A DNA stretch of 64,000 bases, from positions 4,386,001 through 4,450,000 of the forward strand of contig NZ_LT629689.1 of assembly GCF_900102035.1 (NCBI RefSeq), read 5' to 3'. Made by a program: the position numbers and the translations under genes. Every line of letters begins with the position of its first letter. Positions within the stretch are counted from its first letter, which is position 1. The notes beneath the pieces were generated by a model. That model did not search any database. It worked only from the letters and a program-made list of their open reading frames with translations, and was not told the origin of the DNA. This DNA is from Pseudomonas extremaustralis (GTDB lineage Bacteria > Pseudomonadota > Gammaproteobacteria > Pseudomonadales > Pseudomonadaceae). Shown here one piece after another: positions 1-7,394 of the stretch.

Positions 1-2384
1 CGCGCAAAAGCCCCGAGCGAACTCACTAGCAAACCGGATGCGCCGGAAGGTCGCAGGCGCATGTCCACTTCATACAGTTGGCCGGAGTTGGTCTGGGTGG
101 TCAGCAGGTGAATGATCCTTTGCCCCAGGCGCGTAAAGAACTGCGCGCCGTCGATCGGCTTGGCGCCATCCGTTTCGGCCTGGGGGTCGCCGTCGTGGAT
201 AAACACCAGGTCCAGGTCCGAACCATGCCCCAGTTCGATGCCGCCGACTTTCCCATAACCGACAATGATGAACCCAGGATCGCACAGGGTGCCGTCCAGA
301 CGCTGCGGCGAACCATGGCGCGCCACGGTCTGGCGCCAGGCCAGGGCCAGCACTTGCTCGAGGATGGCTTCGGCGAGCCAGGTCAGGTAGTCGCTGACTT
401 TCATCAATGGCAGGCTGCCGGCGATTTCCGACGCAGCCACGCGCAGGCGGTGGGCCAGCTTGAAGTGCCGCAGGGCCTCCATCTGCTGCTCGAGGTCGTC
501 TTCGGGGATGCGCGTGAGGCGCTCGCGCAATTCGGCGGCGAGCTCCGGCGCCAACGGCGGTTTGAACAGGCGGCCTTCGTTGAGCAATTCATCCAGCAAC
601 AACGGGAAGCGCGTGATCTGTTCGGCGATCCATGGACTGGCGGCGCACAGGGTCAGCAGGCGCCGCAGGGCGTCGGGGTTTTCGGTGAGCAAGACCAGAT
701 AGGCCGAACGCCGCGCGACGGCTTCCACCAACGGCAATACGCGTTCCAGCACCAGATCCGGATTGGCGTGCTCGACGGTCTGGGCCAACAGGCGCGGGAT
801 AAATGCGTCCAGCCGCTCACGGCCGAGGCGCTGCATCGCACGCAATTGCGGGCTGCCGCGCAGGCCGGCCAGGGCTTTGAGCGCTTTAGGCGCGTCGGTG
901 AAGCCGCCTTCGGCGAGCTGGCGACAGGCGGCGTCCTCATCCTGGGACTCTTCCCACAGAGGCAACCACTCACCACCCACGACCAGTTCACTTTCTTCGC
1001 CGTCTTCCTCATCGGGGTCGGCGATGACCTGACGGAAATGCCAGTCCACCCGTCCACGCCAGTACATCAGGCGCTCGTGGAACGCGGCCCAGTCGGAGAA
1101 GCCCAGCATAAAGGCAATGCGCGCCTGGTCTTCGGGGCCGTCCGGGAGCATTTGCGTCTGGCGGTCGGCAATCGCCTGGATCGCATGTTCGGTGTAGCGC
1201 AAAAATTCATAGCCATCGCGCAACTCGGCGATCACCGCCGGCGGCAGGTAACCCTGGCCCTCCAGGGTGCCGAGCACCTTGAGCAACGGCCGCTGTTGCA
1301 GGCTGAGGTCGCGCCCGCCGTGGATCAACTGGAAGGCCTGGGCGATGAATTCCACTTCGCGGATGCCGCCCGCGCCCAGCTTGATGTTTTCGGCCATGCC
1401 CTTGCGCCGCACTTCCTGCTGGATCAGCTGCTTCATGGTGCGCAGCGCTTCGATGGCCGAGAAGTCCAGGTAACGTCGATAGACAAAGGGCCGCAGCATA
1501 TCGAGCAACTGCGCGCCGGCCACCTGGTCGCCGGCAACCACCCGCGCCTTGATCATGGCGTAGCGTTCCCAGTCGCGGCCCTGGTCCTGGTAATACTGCT
1601 CCAGCGCGTTGAAGCTGAGCACCAGCGCACCGGCCGAGCCGTAGGGACGCAGGCGCATGTCGACACGGAAGACAAAACCGTCGACGGTCATCGGGTCGAG
1701 GGCCTTGATCAATTTCTGACCCAGGCGAATGAAGAATTCCTGGTTATCCAGGGCACGCTTCACGCCCACCGTCTCCCCGCCTTCGGGGTAGGCGAAAATC
1801 AGGTCGATATCCGACGACAGGTTCAGCTCCACCGCGCCGAGCTTGCCCATGCCAAGGATGACCATCTGCTGCGGCTCACCGCTGCGGCCGCCGGTCGGCG
1901 TGCCGAATTGCGCGCAGTGGCGCTGGTACAGCCACTGGTAGGCCTGGTCGATACTGGCGTCGGCCATGTCGGAAAGGTCGCGACAGGTTTGCACCAGGTC
2001 GGCCTGGCGGGTCAGGTCGCGCCAGATGATGCGCACCTGCTGGCGGGTGCGCTGGCGACGCAGCACGCGGCCCAGCTCATCTTCTGTTTCAGCTTGTTGC
2101 ACAGCGCCAGCAATCTGCCCGCACAGCTCGCCCGGGGCGAACACCCGGTCCAGCTCGCCCCAGGCCACCAACTCAAGCAACATCAAAGGGTCACGAACAC
2201 TCTGTTCAATCACGAAATCACTGGCTGCGCACACGCGGGCGAAGTCAGCCCAGCGTTGCGGCGTCCACGCAGAGAGGCCATGATCGTTGTCCAACGCGGC
2301 CACTGCGTCACGAAATGACTGCTCGGCCCGGCGGGCGAACGGCAAGAGAATGGCCGGCAGTTCAGCCAGCGTTGGAAGGCTCAT
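1..2384 (-). CDS. glnE: Glutamine synthetase adenylyltransferase/adenylyl-removing enzyme, 3' end cut by window edge
   Basis: GlnE adds AMP to glutamine synthetase and removes it again, under control of PII proteins, so it sets ammonia assimilation. The minus strand is open from an ATG at 2384 to the window edge, giving the first ~794 residues of a family that is usually ~950-980 residues. The N-terminus reads MSLPTLAELPAILLPFARRA. Two nucleotidyltransferase signatures are visible: GMGKLGAVELNLSSDIDL near residues 178-196 (adenylyl-removing half) and YGKVGGIELGHGSDLDL near residues 708-725 (adenylylating half). Both keep the metal-binding Asp pairs. It is divergent from aceE across a 383-bp gap. 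The C-terminal ~180 residues lie outside the window, so intactness cannot be judged. Confidence 0.95.
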   Translation of the reverse strand, partial: MSLPTLAELPAILLPFARRAEQSFRDAVAALDNDHGLSAWTPQRWADFARVCAASDFVIEQSVRDPLMLLELVAWGELDRVFAPGELCGQIAGAVQQAETEDELGRVLRRQRTRQQVRIIWRDLTRQADLVQTCRDLSDMADASIDQAYQWLYQRHCAQFGTPTGGRSGEPQQMVILGMGKLGAVELNLSSDIDLIFAYPEGGETVGVKRALDNQEFFIRLGQKLIKALDPMTVDGFVFRVDMRLRPYGSAGALVLSFNALEQYYQDQGRDWERYAMIKARVVAGDQVAGAQLLDMLRPFVYRRYLDFSAIEALRTMKQLIQQEVRRKGMAENIKLGAGGIREVEFIAQAFQLIHGGRDLSLQQRPLLKVLGTLEGQGYLPPAVIAELRDGYEFLRYTEHAIQAIADRQTQMLPDGPEDQARIAFMLGFSDWAAFHERLMYWRGRVDWHFRQVIADPDEEDGEESELVVGGEWLPLWEESQDEDAACRQLAEGGFTDAPKALKALAGLRGSPQLRAMQRLGRERLDAFIPRLLAQTVEHANPDLVLERVLPLVEAVARRSAYLVLLTENPDALRRLLTLCAASPWIAEQITRFPLLLDELLNEGRLFKPPLAPELAAELRERLTRIPEDDLEQQMEALRHFKLAHRLRVAASEIAGSLPLMKVSDYLTWLAEAILEQVLALAWRQTVARHGSPQRLDGTLCDPGFIIVGYGKVGGIELGHGSDLDLVFIHDGDPQAETDGAKPIDGAQFFTRLGQRIIHLLTTQTNSGQLYEVDMRLRPSGASGLLVSSLGAFA

Positions 2385-2587
2385 GGTCTATCCTTGATCG
2401 GCGCGTAGAGAGCTTGTTGAGAGGGACACAGGCATCGCGCCCAATTGAGGAGTGCCGAACAAAGGTTAGAAATAGCTGAAATTAAATTGATTTTGGCAGG
2501 AAACATTAAACTTCTACCTTTTCTTGTTCGCAAAAGATCAACAATAACGATTATGCTCACCCAACTGACCGAGCAACCAGCTCAGTC

Positions 2588-2657
2588 TTGTGTAGTTTTA
2601 CTACTCGTATATACATTCGAAAGGCTGAAATGGCCGACGATTTGTAGTAAAACTACA
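2588..2657 (+). promoter_or_regulatory. Candidate aceE promoter with two palindromic operators
   Basis: The glnE-aceE gap (2385-2767) contains no gene. It is A+T-rich around 2460-2560. A possible sigma70 promoter is TTGTGT (2588-2593), 16-bp spacer, TATACA (2610-2615). Two 15-bp sites of the form TGTAGTnnnACTACA are present: 2591-2605 (one mismatch), lying over the -35 and spacer, and 2643-2657 (perfect), downstream of the start point. Their centres are 52 bp apart, close to five helical turns. The layout NGTnnnACN matches what is known for the FadR/PdhR/LldR branch of GntR regulators, so a pyruvate- or lactate-responsive repressor is a reasonable inference. No such regulator gene is in the window. 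Confidence 0.55.
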
Positions 2658-2767
2658 GGACGCCGAAGCAACCTTCGGCCACCCAAGAATTTATGTCGTC
2701 TGCCCACAAGGCCAGTCGCAAACTTCAGGCAACCGATTCTGGTAGCCTTTCCGCCCTGGAGCAAGCC

Positions 2768-5413
2768 ATGCAAGACCTCGATCCCGTCGAAACCCAGGAA
2801 TGGCTGGACGCCCTGGAATCGGTTCTCGACAAAGAAGGCGAAGACCGTGCTCACTATCTGATGACCCGTATGGGCGAACTCGCGACCCGCAGCGGCTCGC
2901 AACTGCCCTACGCCATCACCACGCCATACCGCAACACCATCCCCGTTACCCACGAAGCACGCATGCCTGGCGACCTGTTCATGGAACGCCGCATTCGCTC
3001 GCTGGTACGTTGGAACGCCATGGCGATGGTAATGCGCACGAACTTGAAAGATTCTGACCTGGGCGGTCATATCTCCAGCTTCGCTTCCAGCGCAACCCTG
3101 TATGACATCGGCTTCAACTACTTCTTCCAGGCCCCGACCGACGAACACGGCGGCGACCTGATCTACTTCCAGGGTCACACCTCGCCAGGCGTCTACGCCC
3201 GTGCATTCATGGAAGGTCGGATCAGCGAAGAGCAGATGAACAACTTCCGCCAGGAAGTCGACGGCCAGGGCCTGTCGTCCTACCCGCACCCTTGGCTGAT
3301 GCCTGAATTCTGGCAGTTCCCGACCGTATCCATGGGTCTGGGCCCGATCCAGGCGATCTACCAGGCGCGTTTCATGAAGTACCTGGAAGCCCGCGGTTTC
3401 ATCCCCGAAGGCAAGCAGAAAGTCTGGTGCTTCCTGGGCGACGGCGAGTGCGACGAGCCGGAATCCCTGGGCGCCATCTCCCTGGCCGGCCGCGAGAAGC
3501 TGGACAACCTGATCTTCGTCATCAACTGCAACCTGCAGCGCCTCGACGGCCCGGTTCGCGGCAACGGCAAGATCATCCAGGAACTCGAAGGCGTGTTCCG
3601 CGGTGCTCAGTGGAACGTGACCAAAGTCATCTGGGGCCGTTTCTGGGACCCACTGCTGGCCAAGGACGTCGACGGTATCCTGCAACGTCGCATGGACGAA
3701 GTCATCGACGGCGAGTACCAGAACTACAAAGCCAAAGACGGCGCCTTCGTTCGCGAACACTTCTTCAACTCGCCTGAACTCAAGGCAATGGTTGCCGACC
3801 TGTCCGACGACGAAATCTGGAAACTCAACCGTGGCGGCCACGACCCGTACAAGGTCTATGCGGCGTACCACGAAGCGGTCAACCACAAAGAACAACCGAC
3901 TGTCATCCTGGCCAAGACCATCAAGGGTTATGGCACCGGTGCCGGCGAAGCGAAGAACACCGCGCACAACACCAAGAAAGTCGATGTCGACAGCCTGAAG
4001 TCGTTCCGCGATCGCTTCGACATCCCGGTCAAGGACGAAGAGCTGGAGAACCTGCCGTTCTTCAAGCCGGAGCCGAACAGCGCCGAAGCCCGCTACCTGA
4101 GCGAGCGTCGTGCCGCACTGGGCGGTTTCGTGCCACAGCGCCGCGCCAAGAGCTTCAACATCCCGACGCCGGCACTGGATACCCTCAAGGCTATCCTCGA
4201 CGGCTCGGGCGACCGTGAAATCTCCACCACCATGGCCTTCGTGCGCATCCTCGCGCAGCTGGTCAAGGACAAGGAAGTCGGTTCGCGCATCGTGCCGATC
4301 ATCCCGGACGAAGCCCGTACCTTCGGTATGGAAGGCATGTTCCGCCAGTTGGGCATCTACTCCTCCGTCGGCCAGCTCTACGAGCCAGTCGATAAAGACC
4401 AGGTGATGTTCTACAAGGAAGACAAGAAGGGCCAGATCCTCGAAGAAGGCATCAACGAAGCGGGCGCCATGAGCTCCTTCATCGCTGCCGGTACCTCGTA
4501 CTCCAGCCACAACCAGCCAATGCTGCCGTTCTACATCTTCTACTCGATGTTCGGCTTCCAGCGTATCGGCGACCTGGCTTGGGCAGCAGGCGACAGCCGT
4601 ACCCGTGGCTTCCTGATCGGCGGCACCGCCGGCCGCACCACGCTGAACGGCGAAGGCCTGCAACACGAAGACGGTCACAGCCACATCCTGGCGGGCACCA
4701 TTCCGAACTGCCGCACCTTTGATCCAACCTACGGCTACGAGCTGGCGGTGATCATCCAGGACGGCATGAAGAAGATGACCCAGGACCAGCAGGACGTTTT
4801 CTACTACATCACCGTGATGAACGAGTCCTACCAGCAACCTGCCATGCCGGCCGGTGTCGAGGAAGGCATCATCAAGGGCATGTACCTGCTCGAAGAAGAC
4901 ACCAGGGAAGCGGCGCACCACGTGCAACTGATGGGCTCCGGCACCATCCTGCGCGAAGTGCGTGAAGCGGCGAAGATCCTGCGTGAAGAGTTCAACGTCG
5001 GCGCCGACGTGTGGAGCGTCACCAGCTTCAACGAACTGCGCCGCGACGGCCTGGCCGTAGAACGCAACAACCGCCTGCACCCAGGCCAGAAGCCTGCCCT
5101 GAGCTACGTCGAAGAATGCCTGGCTGGCCGTAAGGGTCCGGTCATCGCATCCACCGACTACATGAAGCTGTTTGCTGAACAGATTCGCCAGTGGGTCCCG
5201 TCCAAGGAATTCAAAGTCCTGGGCACCGACGGTTTCGGGCGCAGTGACAGCCGCAAGAAGCTGCGTCACTTCTTCGAAGTCGACCGTCACTTCGTGGTGT
5301 TGGCAGCCCTGGAAGCCTTGGCTGACCGTGGTGAGATCGAACCCAAGGTGGTGGCCGATGCCATCGTCAAGTTCGGGATCAACCCGGAAAAACGCAACCC
5401 ACTGGACTGCTGA
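2768..5413 (+). CDS. aceE: Pyruvate dehydrogenase E1 component, homodimeric type
   Basis: E1 decarboxylates pyruvate with thiamine diphosphate and passes the acetyl group to the lipoyl arms of AceF. The product is 881 residues, the usual size for the gammaproteobacterial homodimeric E1. The thiamine diphosphate signature runs from G224-D225-G226 to N253-C254-N255, and HEDGHSHI is present in the central domain. ATG 2768 (MQDLDPVETQEWL) is chosen because it has GGAG at 2758-2761 and matches the family N-terminus. The frame stays open upstream to an ATG at 2693, which would add 25 atypical residues. aceF follows after 11 bp. The dihydrolipoamide dehydrogenase gene is not adjacent. Confidence 0.97.
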   Translation: MQDLDPVETQEWLDALESVLDKEGEDRAHYLMTRMGELATRSGSQLPYAITTPYRNTIPVTHEARMPGDLFMERRIRSLVRWNAMAMVMRTNLKDSDLGGHISSFASSATLYDIGFNYFFQAPTDEHGGDLIYFQGHTSPGVYARAFMEGRISEEQMNNFRQEVDGQGLSSYPHPWLMPEFWQFPTVSMGLGPIQAIYQARFMKYLEARGFIPEGKQKVWCFLGDGECDEPESLGAISLAGREKLDNLIFVINCNLQRLDGPVRGNGKIIQELEGVFRGAQWNVTKVIWGRFWDPLLAKDVDGILQRRMDEVIDGEYQNYKAKDGAFVREHFFNSPELKAMVADLSDDEIWKLNRGGHDPYKVYAAYHEAVNHKEQPTVILAKTIKGYGTGAGEAKNTAHNTKKVDVDSLKSFRDRFDIPVKDEELENLPFFKPEPNSAEARYLSERRAALGGFVPQRRAKSFNIPTPALDTLKAILDGSGDREISTTMAFVRILAQLVKDKEVGSRIVPIIPDEARTFGMEGMFRQLGIYSSVGQLYEPVDKDQVMFYKEDKKGQILEEGINEAGAMSSFIAAGTSYSSHNQPMLPFYIFYSMFGFQRIGDLAWAAGDSRTRGFLIGGTAGRTTLNGEGLQHEDGHSHILAGTIPNCRTFDPTYGYELAVIIQDGMKKMTQDQQDVFYYITVMNESYQQPAMPAGVEEGIIKGMYLLEEDTREAAHHVQLMGSGTILREVREAAKILREEFNVGADVWSVTSFNELRRDGLAVERNNRLHPGQKPALSYVEECLAGRKGPVIASTDYMKLFAEQIRQWVPSKEFKVLGTDGFGRSDSRKKLRHFFEVDRHFVVLAALEALADRGEIEPKVVADAIVKFGINPEKRNPLDC

Positions 5414-5424
5414 GGAGACTTTTT

Positions 5425-7077
5425 GTGAGCGAACTCATTCGCGTACCTGACATCGGCAGCGGTGAAGGTGAAGTAATCGAGCTGTTTGTGAAGGTCGGCG
5501 ACACCGTCGAAGCCGACCAGAGCATCCTGACCCTGGAATCGGACAAGGCGAGCATGGAAATCCCTGCTCCCAAGGCCGGCGTGGTCAAGAGCCTGAAAGT
5601 GAAGCTGGGCGATCGCCTGAAAGAAGGCGACGAACTGCTGGAGCTGGAAATCGGAGGCGCCGCTGATGCAGCCCCTGCGGCGGCACCTGCTGCCGCTGCC
5701 GCACCCGCACCGGCTGAAAAACCCGCTGCCGCTGCCGAGGCGCCTGCCGCCCCGGCCGCTGCACCGGCCGCCGCCAGCGTCCAGGACATTTATGTCCCGG
5801 ACATCGGTTCGTCGGGCAAGGCCAAGATCATCGAGCTGCTGGTCAAGGTCGGCGACACCGTCGAAGCCGACCAGTCGCTGATCACCCTGGAGTCCGACAA
5901 GGCCTCCATGGAGATCCCATCGCCGGCTGCCGGCGTGGTGGAAAGCATCGCGGTCAAGCTGGAAGACGAAGTCGGCACTGGCGACTTCATCCTCAAGCTG
6001 AAAGTCCAAGGCGCAGCGCCTGCCGCCGCACCGGCTCCGGCCGCTGCTGCTCCGGCGGCCAAGGCTGAAGCGGCTCCGGCCGCCGCGGCGACACCTGCAC
6101 CGTCCGCCCCAGCCGAGGCCGCACCGGCCGCTGCCGCTGCTGCACCGGCGCCAAGCGGTGCCAAGGTTCACGCCGGCCCTGCCGTGCGTCAATTGGCCCG
6201 TGAGTTCGGCGTCGAGCTGAGTGCCGTATCGGCCAGCGGCCCACACGGTCGCGTGCTCAAGGAAGACGTGCAGGCTTACGTCAAATCCGTGATGAACAAA
6301 GCCAAGGAAGCTCCGGCTGCCGGCAATGCTACCGGTGGCGCGGGCATTCCGCCGATCCCGGTCGTGGACTTCAGCCGCTTCGGCGAAACCGAAGAAGTGC
6401 CGATGACCCGCCTGATGCAAATCGGCGCGTCGAGCCTGCACCGCAGCTGGCTGAACATCCCGCACGTGACTCAGTTCGACCAGGCCGACATCACCGACCT
6501 GGAAGCTTTCCGCGTTGCGCAGAAAGCCGTGGCCGAGAAGGCCGGCGTGAAGCTGACCGTACTGCCACTGCTGCTCAAGGCGTGTGCGCACCTGCTCAAG
6601 GAGCTGCCGGACTTCAACAGTTCGCTGGCGCCAAGCGGCAAGGCGCTCATTCGCAAGAAATACGTGCACATCGGCTTTGCGGTCGACACCCCGGATGGCC
6701 TGCTGGTACCGGTCATCAAGAACGTCGACCAGAAGAGCCTGCTGCAACTGGCTGCCGAAGCTGCGGCGCTGGCTGCCAAGGCCCGCGACAAGAAGCTCAC
6801 CGCCGACGACATGCAGGGCGCGTGCTTCACCATCTCCAGCCTCGGCCACATTGGCGGCACTGGCTTCACGCCAATCGTCAACGCGCCGGAAGTGGCGATC
6901 CTGGGCGTGTCCAAGGCGACCATCCAGCCGGTATGGGACGGTAAAGCGTTCCAGCCGAAGCTGATGCTGCCGCTGTCGTTGTCCTACGATCACCGTGTGA
7001 TCAACGGCGCCGCTGCTGCACGCTTCACCCAGCGCCTGAGCCAACTGCTGAACGACATCCGCACCATTCTGCTGTAA
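5425..7077 (+). CDS. aceF: Pyruvate dehydrogenase E2, dihydrolipoamide acetyltransferase
   Basis: E2 forms the core of the pyruvate dehydrogenase complex and transfers acetyl groups to CoA. The 550-residue product has two lipoyl domains, each with an ESDKASMEIP motif; the lipoylated lysines are K41 and K159. They are joined by long Ala/Pro-rich linkers (about residues 82-118 and 197-245). A peripheral subunit-binding domain follows at ~249-285, then the catalytic domain ending with YDHRVINGA near residues 520-529, which carries the active-site His and Asp. The start is GTG 5425 with a GGAG in the preceding TGAGGAGA. It is transcribed with aceE and followed by a strong terminator. Confidence 0.97.
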   Translation: MSELIRVPDIGSGEGEVIELFVKVGDTVEADQSILTLESDKASMEIPAPKAGVVKSLKVKLGDRLKEGDELLELEIGGAADAAPAAAPAAAAAPAPAEKPAAAAEAPAAPAAAPAAASVQDIYVPDIGSSGKAKIIELLVKVGDTVEADQSLITLESDKASMEIPSPAAGVVESIAVKLEDEVGTGDFILKLKVQGAAPAAAPAPAAAAPAAKAEAAPAAAATPAPSAPAEAAPAAAAAAPAPSGAKVHAGPAVRQLAREFGVELSAVSASGPHGRVLKEDVQAYVKSVMNKAKEAPAAGNATGGAGIPPIPVVDFSRFGETEEVPMTRLMQIGASSLHRSWLNIPHVTQFDQADITDLEAFRVAQKAVAEKAGVKLTVLPLLLKACAHLLKELPDFNSSLAPSGKALIRKKYVHIGFAVDTPDGLLVPVIKNVDQKSLLQLAAEAAALAAKARDKKLTADDMQGACFTISSLGHIGGTGFTPIVNAPEVAILGVSKATIQPVWDGKAFQPKLMLPLSLSYDHRVINGAAAARFTQRLSQLLNDIRTILL

Positions 7078-7149
7078 GCGCTCGTGGGCCTCCCCTTCCA
7101 CGGAGAGGCCCGGTTACACCGATTTCCGAGCGCCACGCTCGTACCTCAA

Positions 7150-7175
7150 CCCCGCCATTTGGCGGGGCTTTTTTT
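7150..7175 (+). terminator. Rho-independent terminator of aceEF
   Basis: The hairpin CCCCGCC-(A)TTT-GGCGGGG is followed by a run of seven T. It is placed 72 bp after the aceF stop. The rest of the 7078-7394 gap has a weaker G+C-rich inverted repeat at about 7085-7110 and no gene or convincing promoter that I can identify. Confidence 0.9.
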
Positions 7176-7394
7176 GCCTGGGTTCAGGGTCGAAAATTAG
7201 ACACGCCGAACAGGTTTGTACACCTTCCGTCACCCCAATTGAAGAAAGCCCTCGCGCAGCCGATAACACGGTTATAGCACTTAGCCTTCATCCTCTCTTG
7301 TCAGCCCGCGCCGCATGATGCAACCTTGCCGTAGGCAGCAAAAAAGAGGGCGTAAGCCCGGCGCCGTGCGCGACATTTCAAGTGAGTTTCCCCC

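Noticed and set aside
78..2318. A 746-codon plus-strand frame at the left end
   Set aside because: It is the complement of glnE, whose two nucleotidyltransferase motifs are clear on the minus strand.
2693..2767. Upstream ATG at 2693 as the aceE start
   Set aside because: It would add 25 residues not found in the family and lacks the good ribosome site of ATG 2768. The 2693-2767 stretch is more likely leader RNA downstream of the operators.
2582..5290. A 900-codon open frame on the minus strand opposite aceE, and similar long antisense frames opposite gltB, vgrG, mscK and nhaP2
   Set aside because: High G+C coding DNA leaves the complementary codon frame free of stops. These frames have no family resemblance and mirror well-identified genes.
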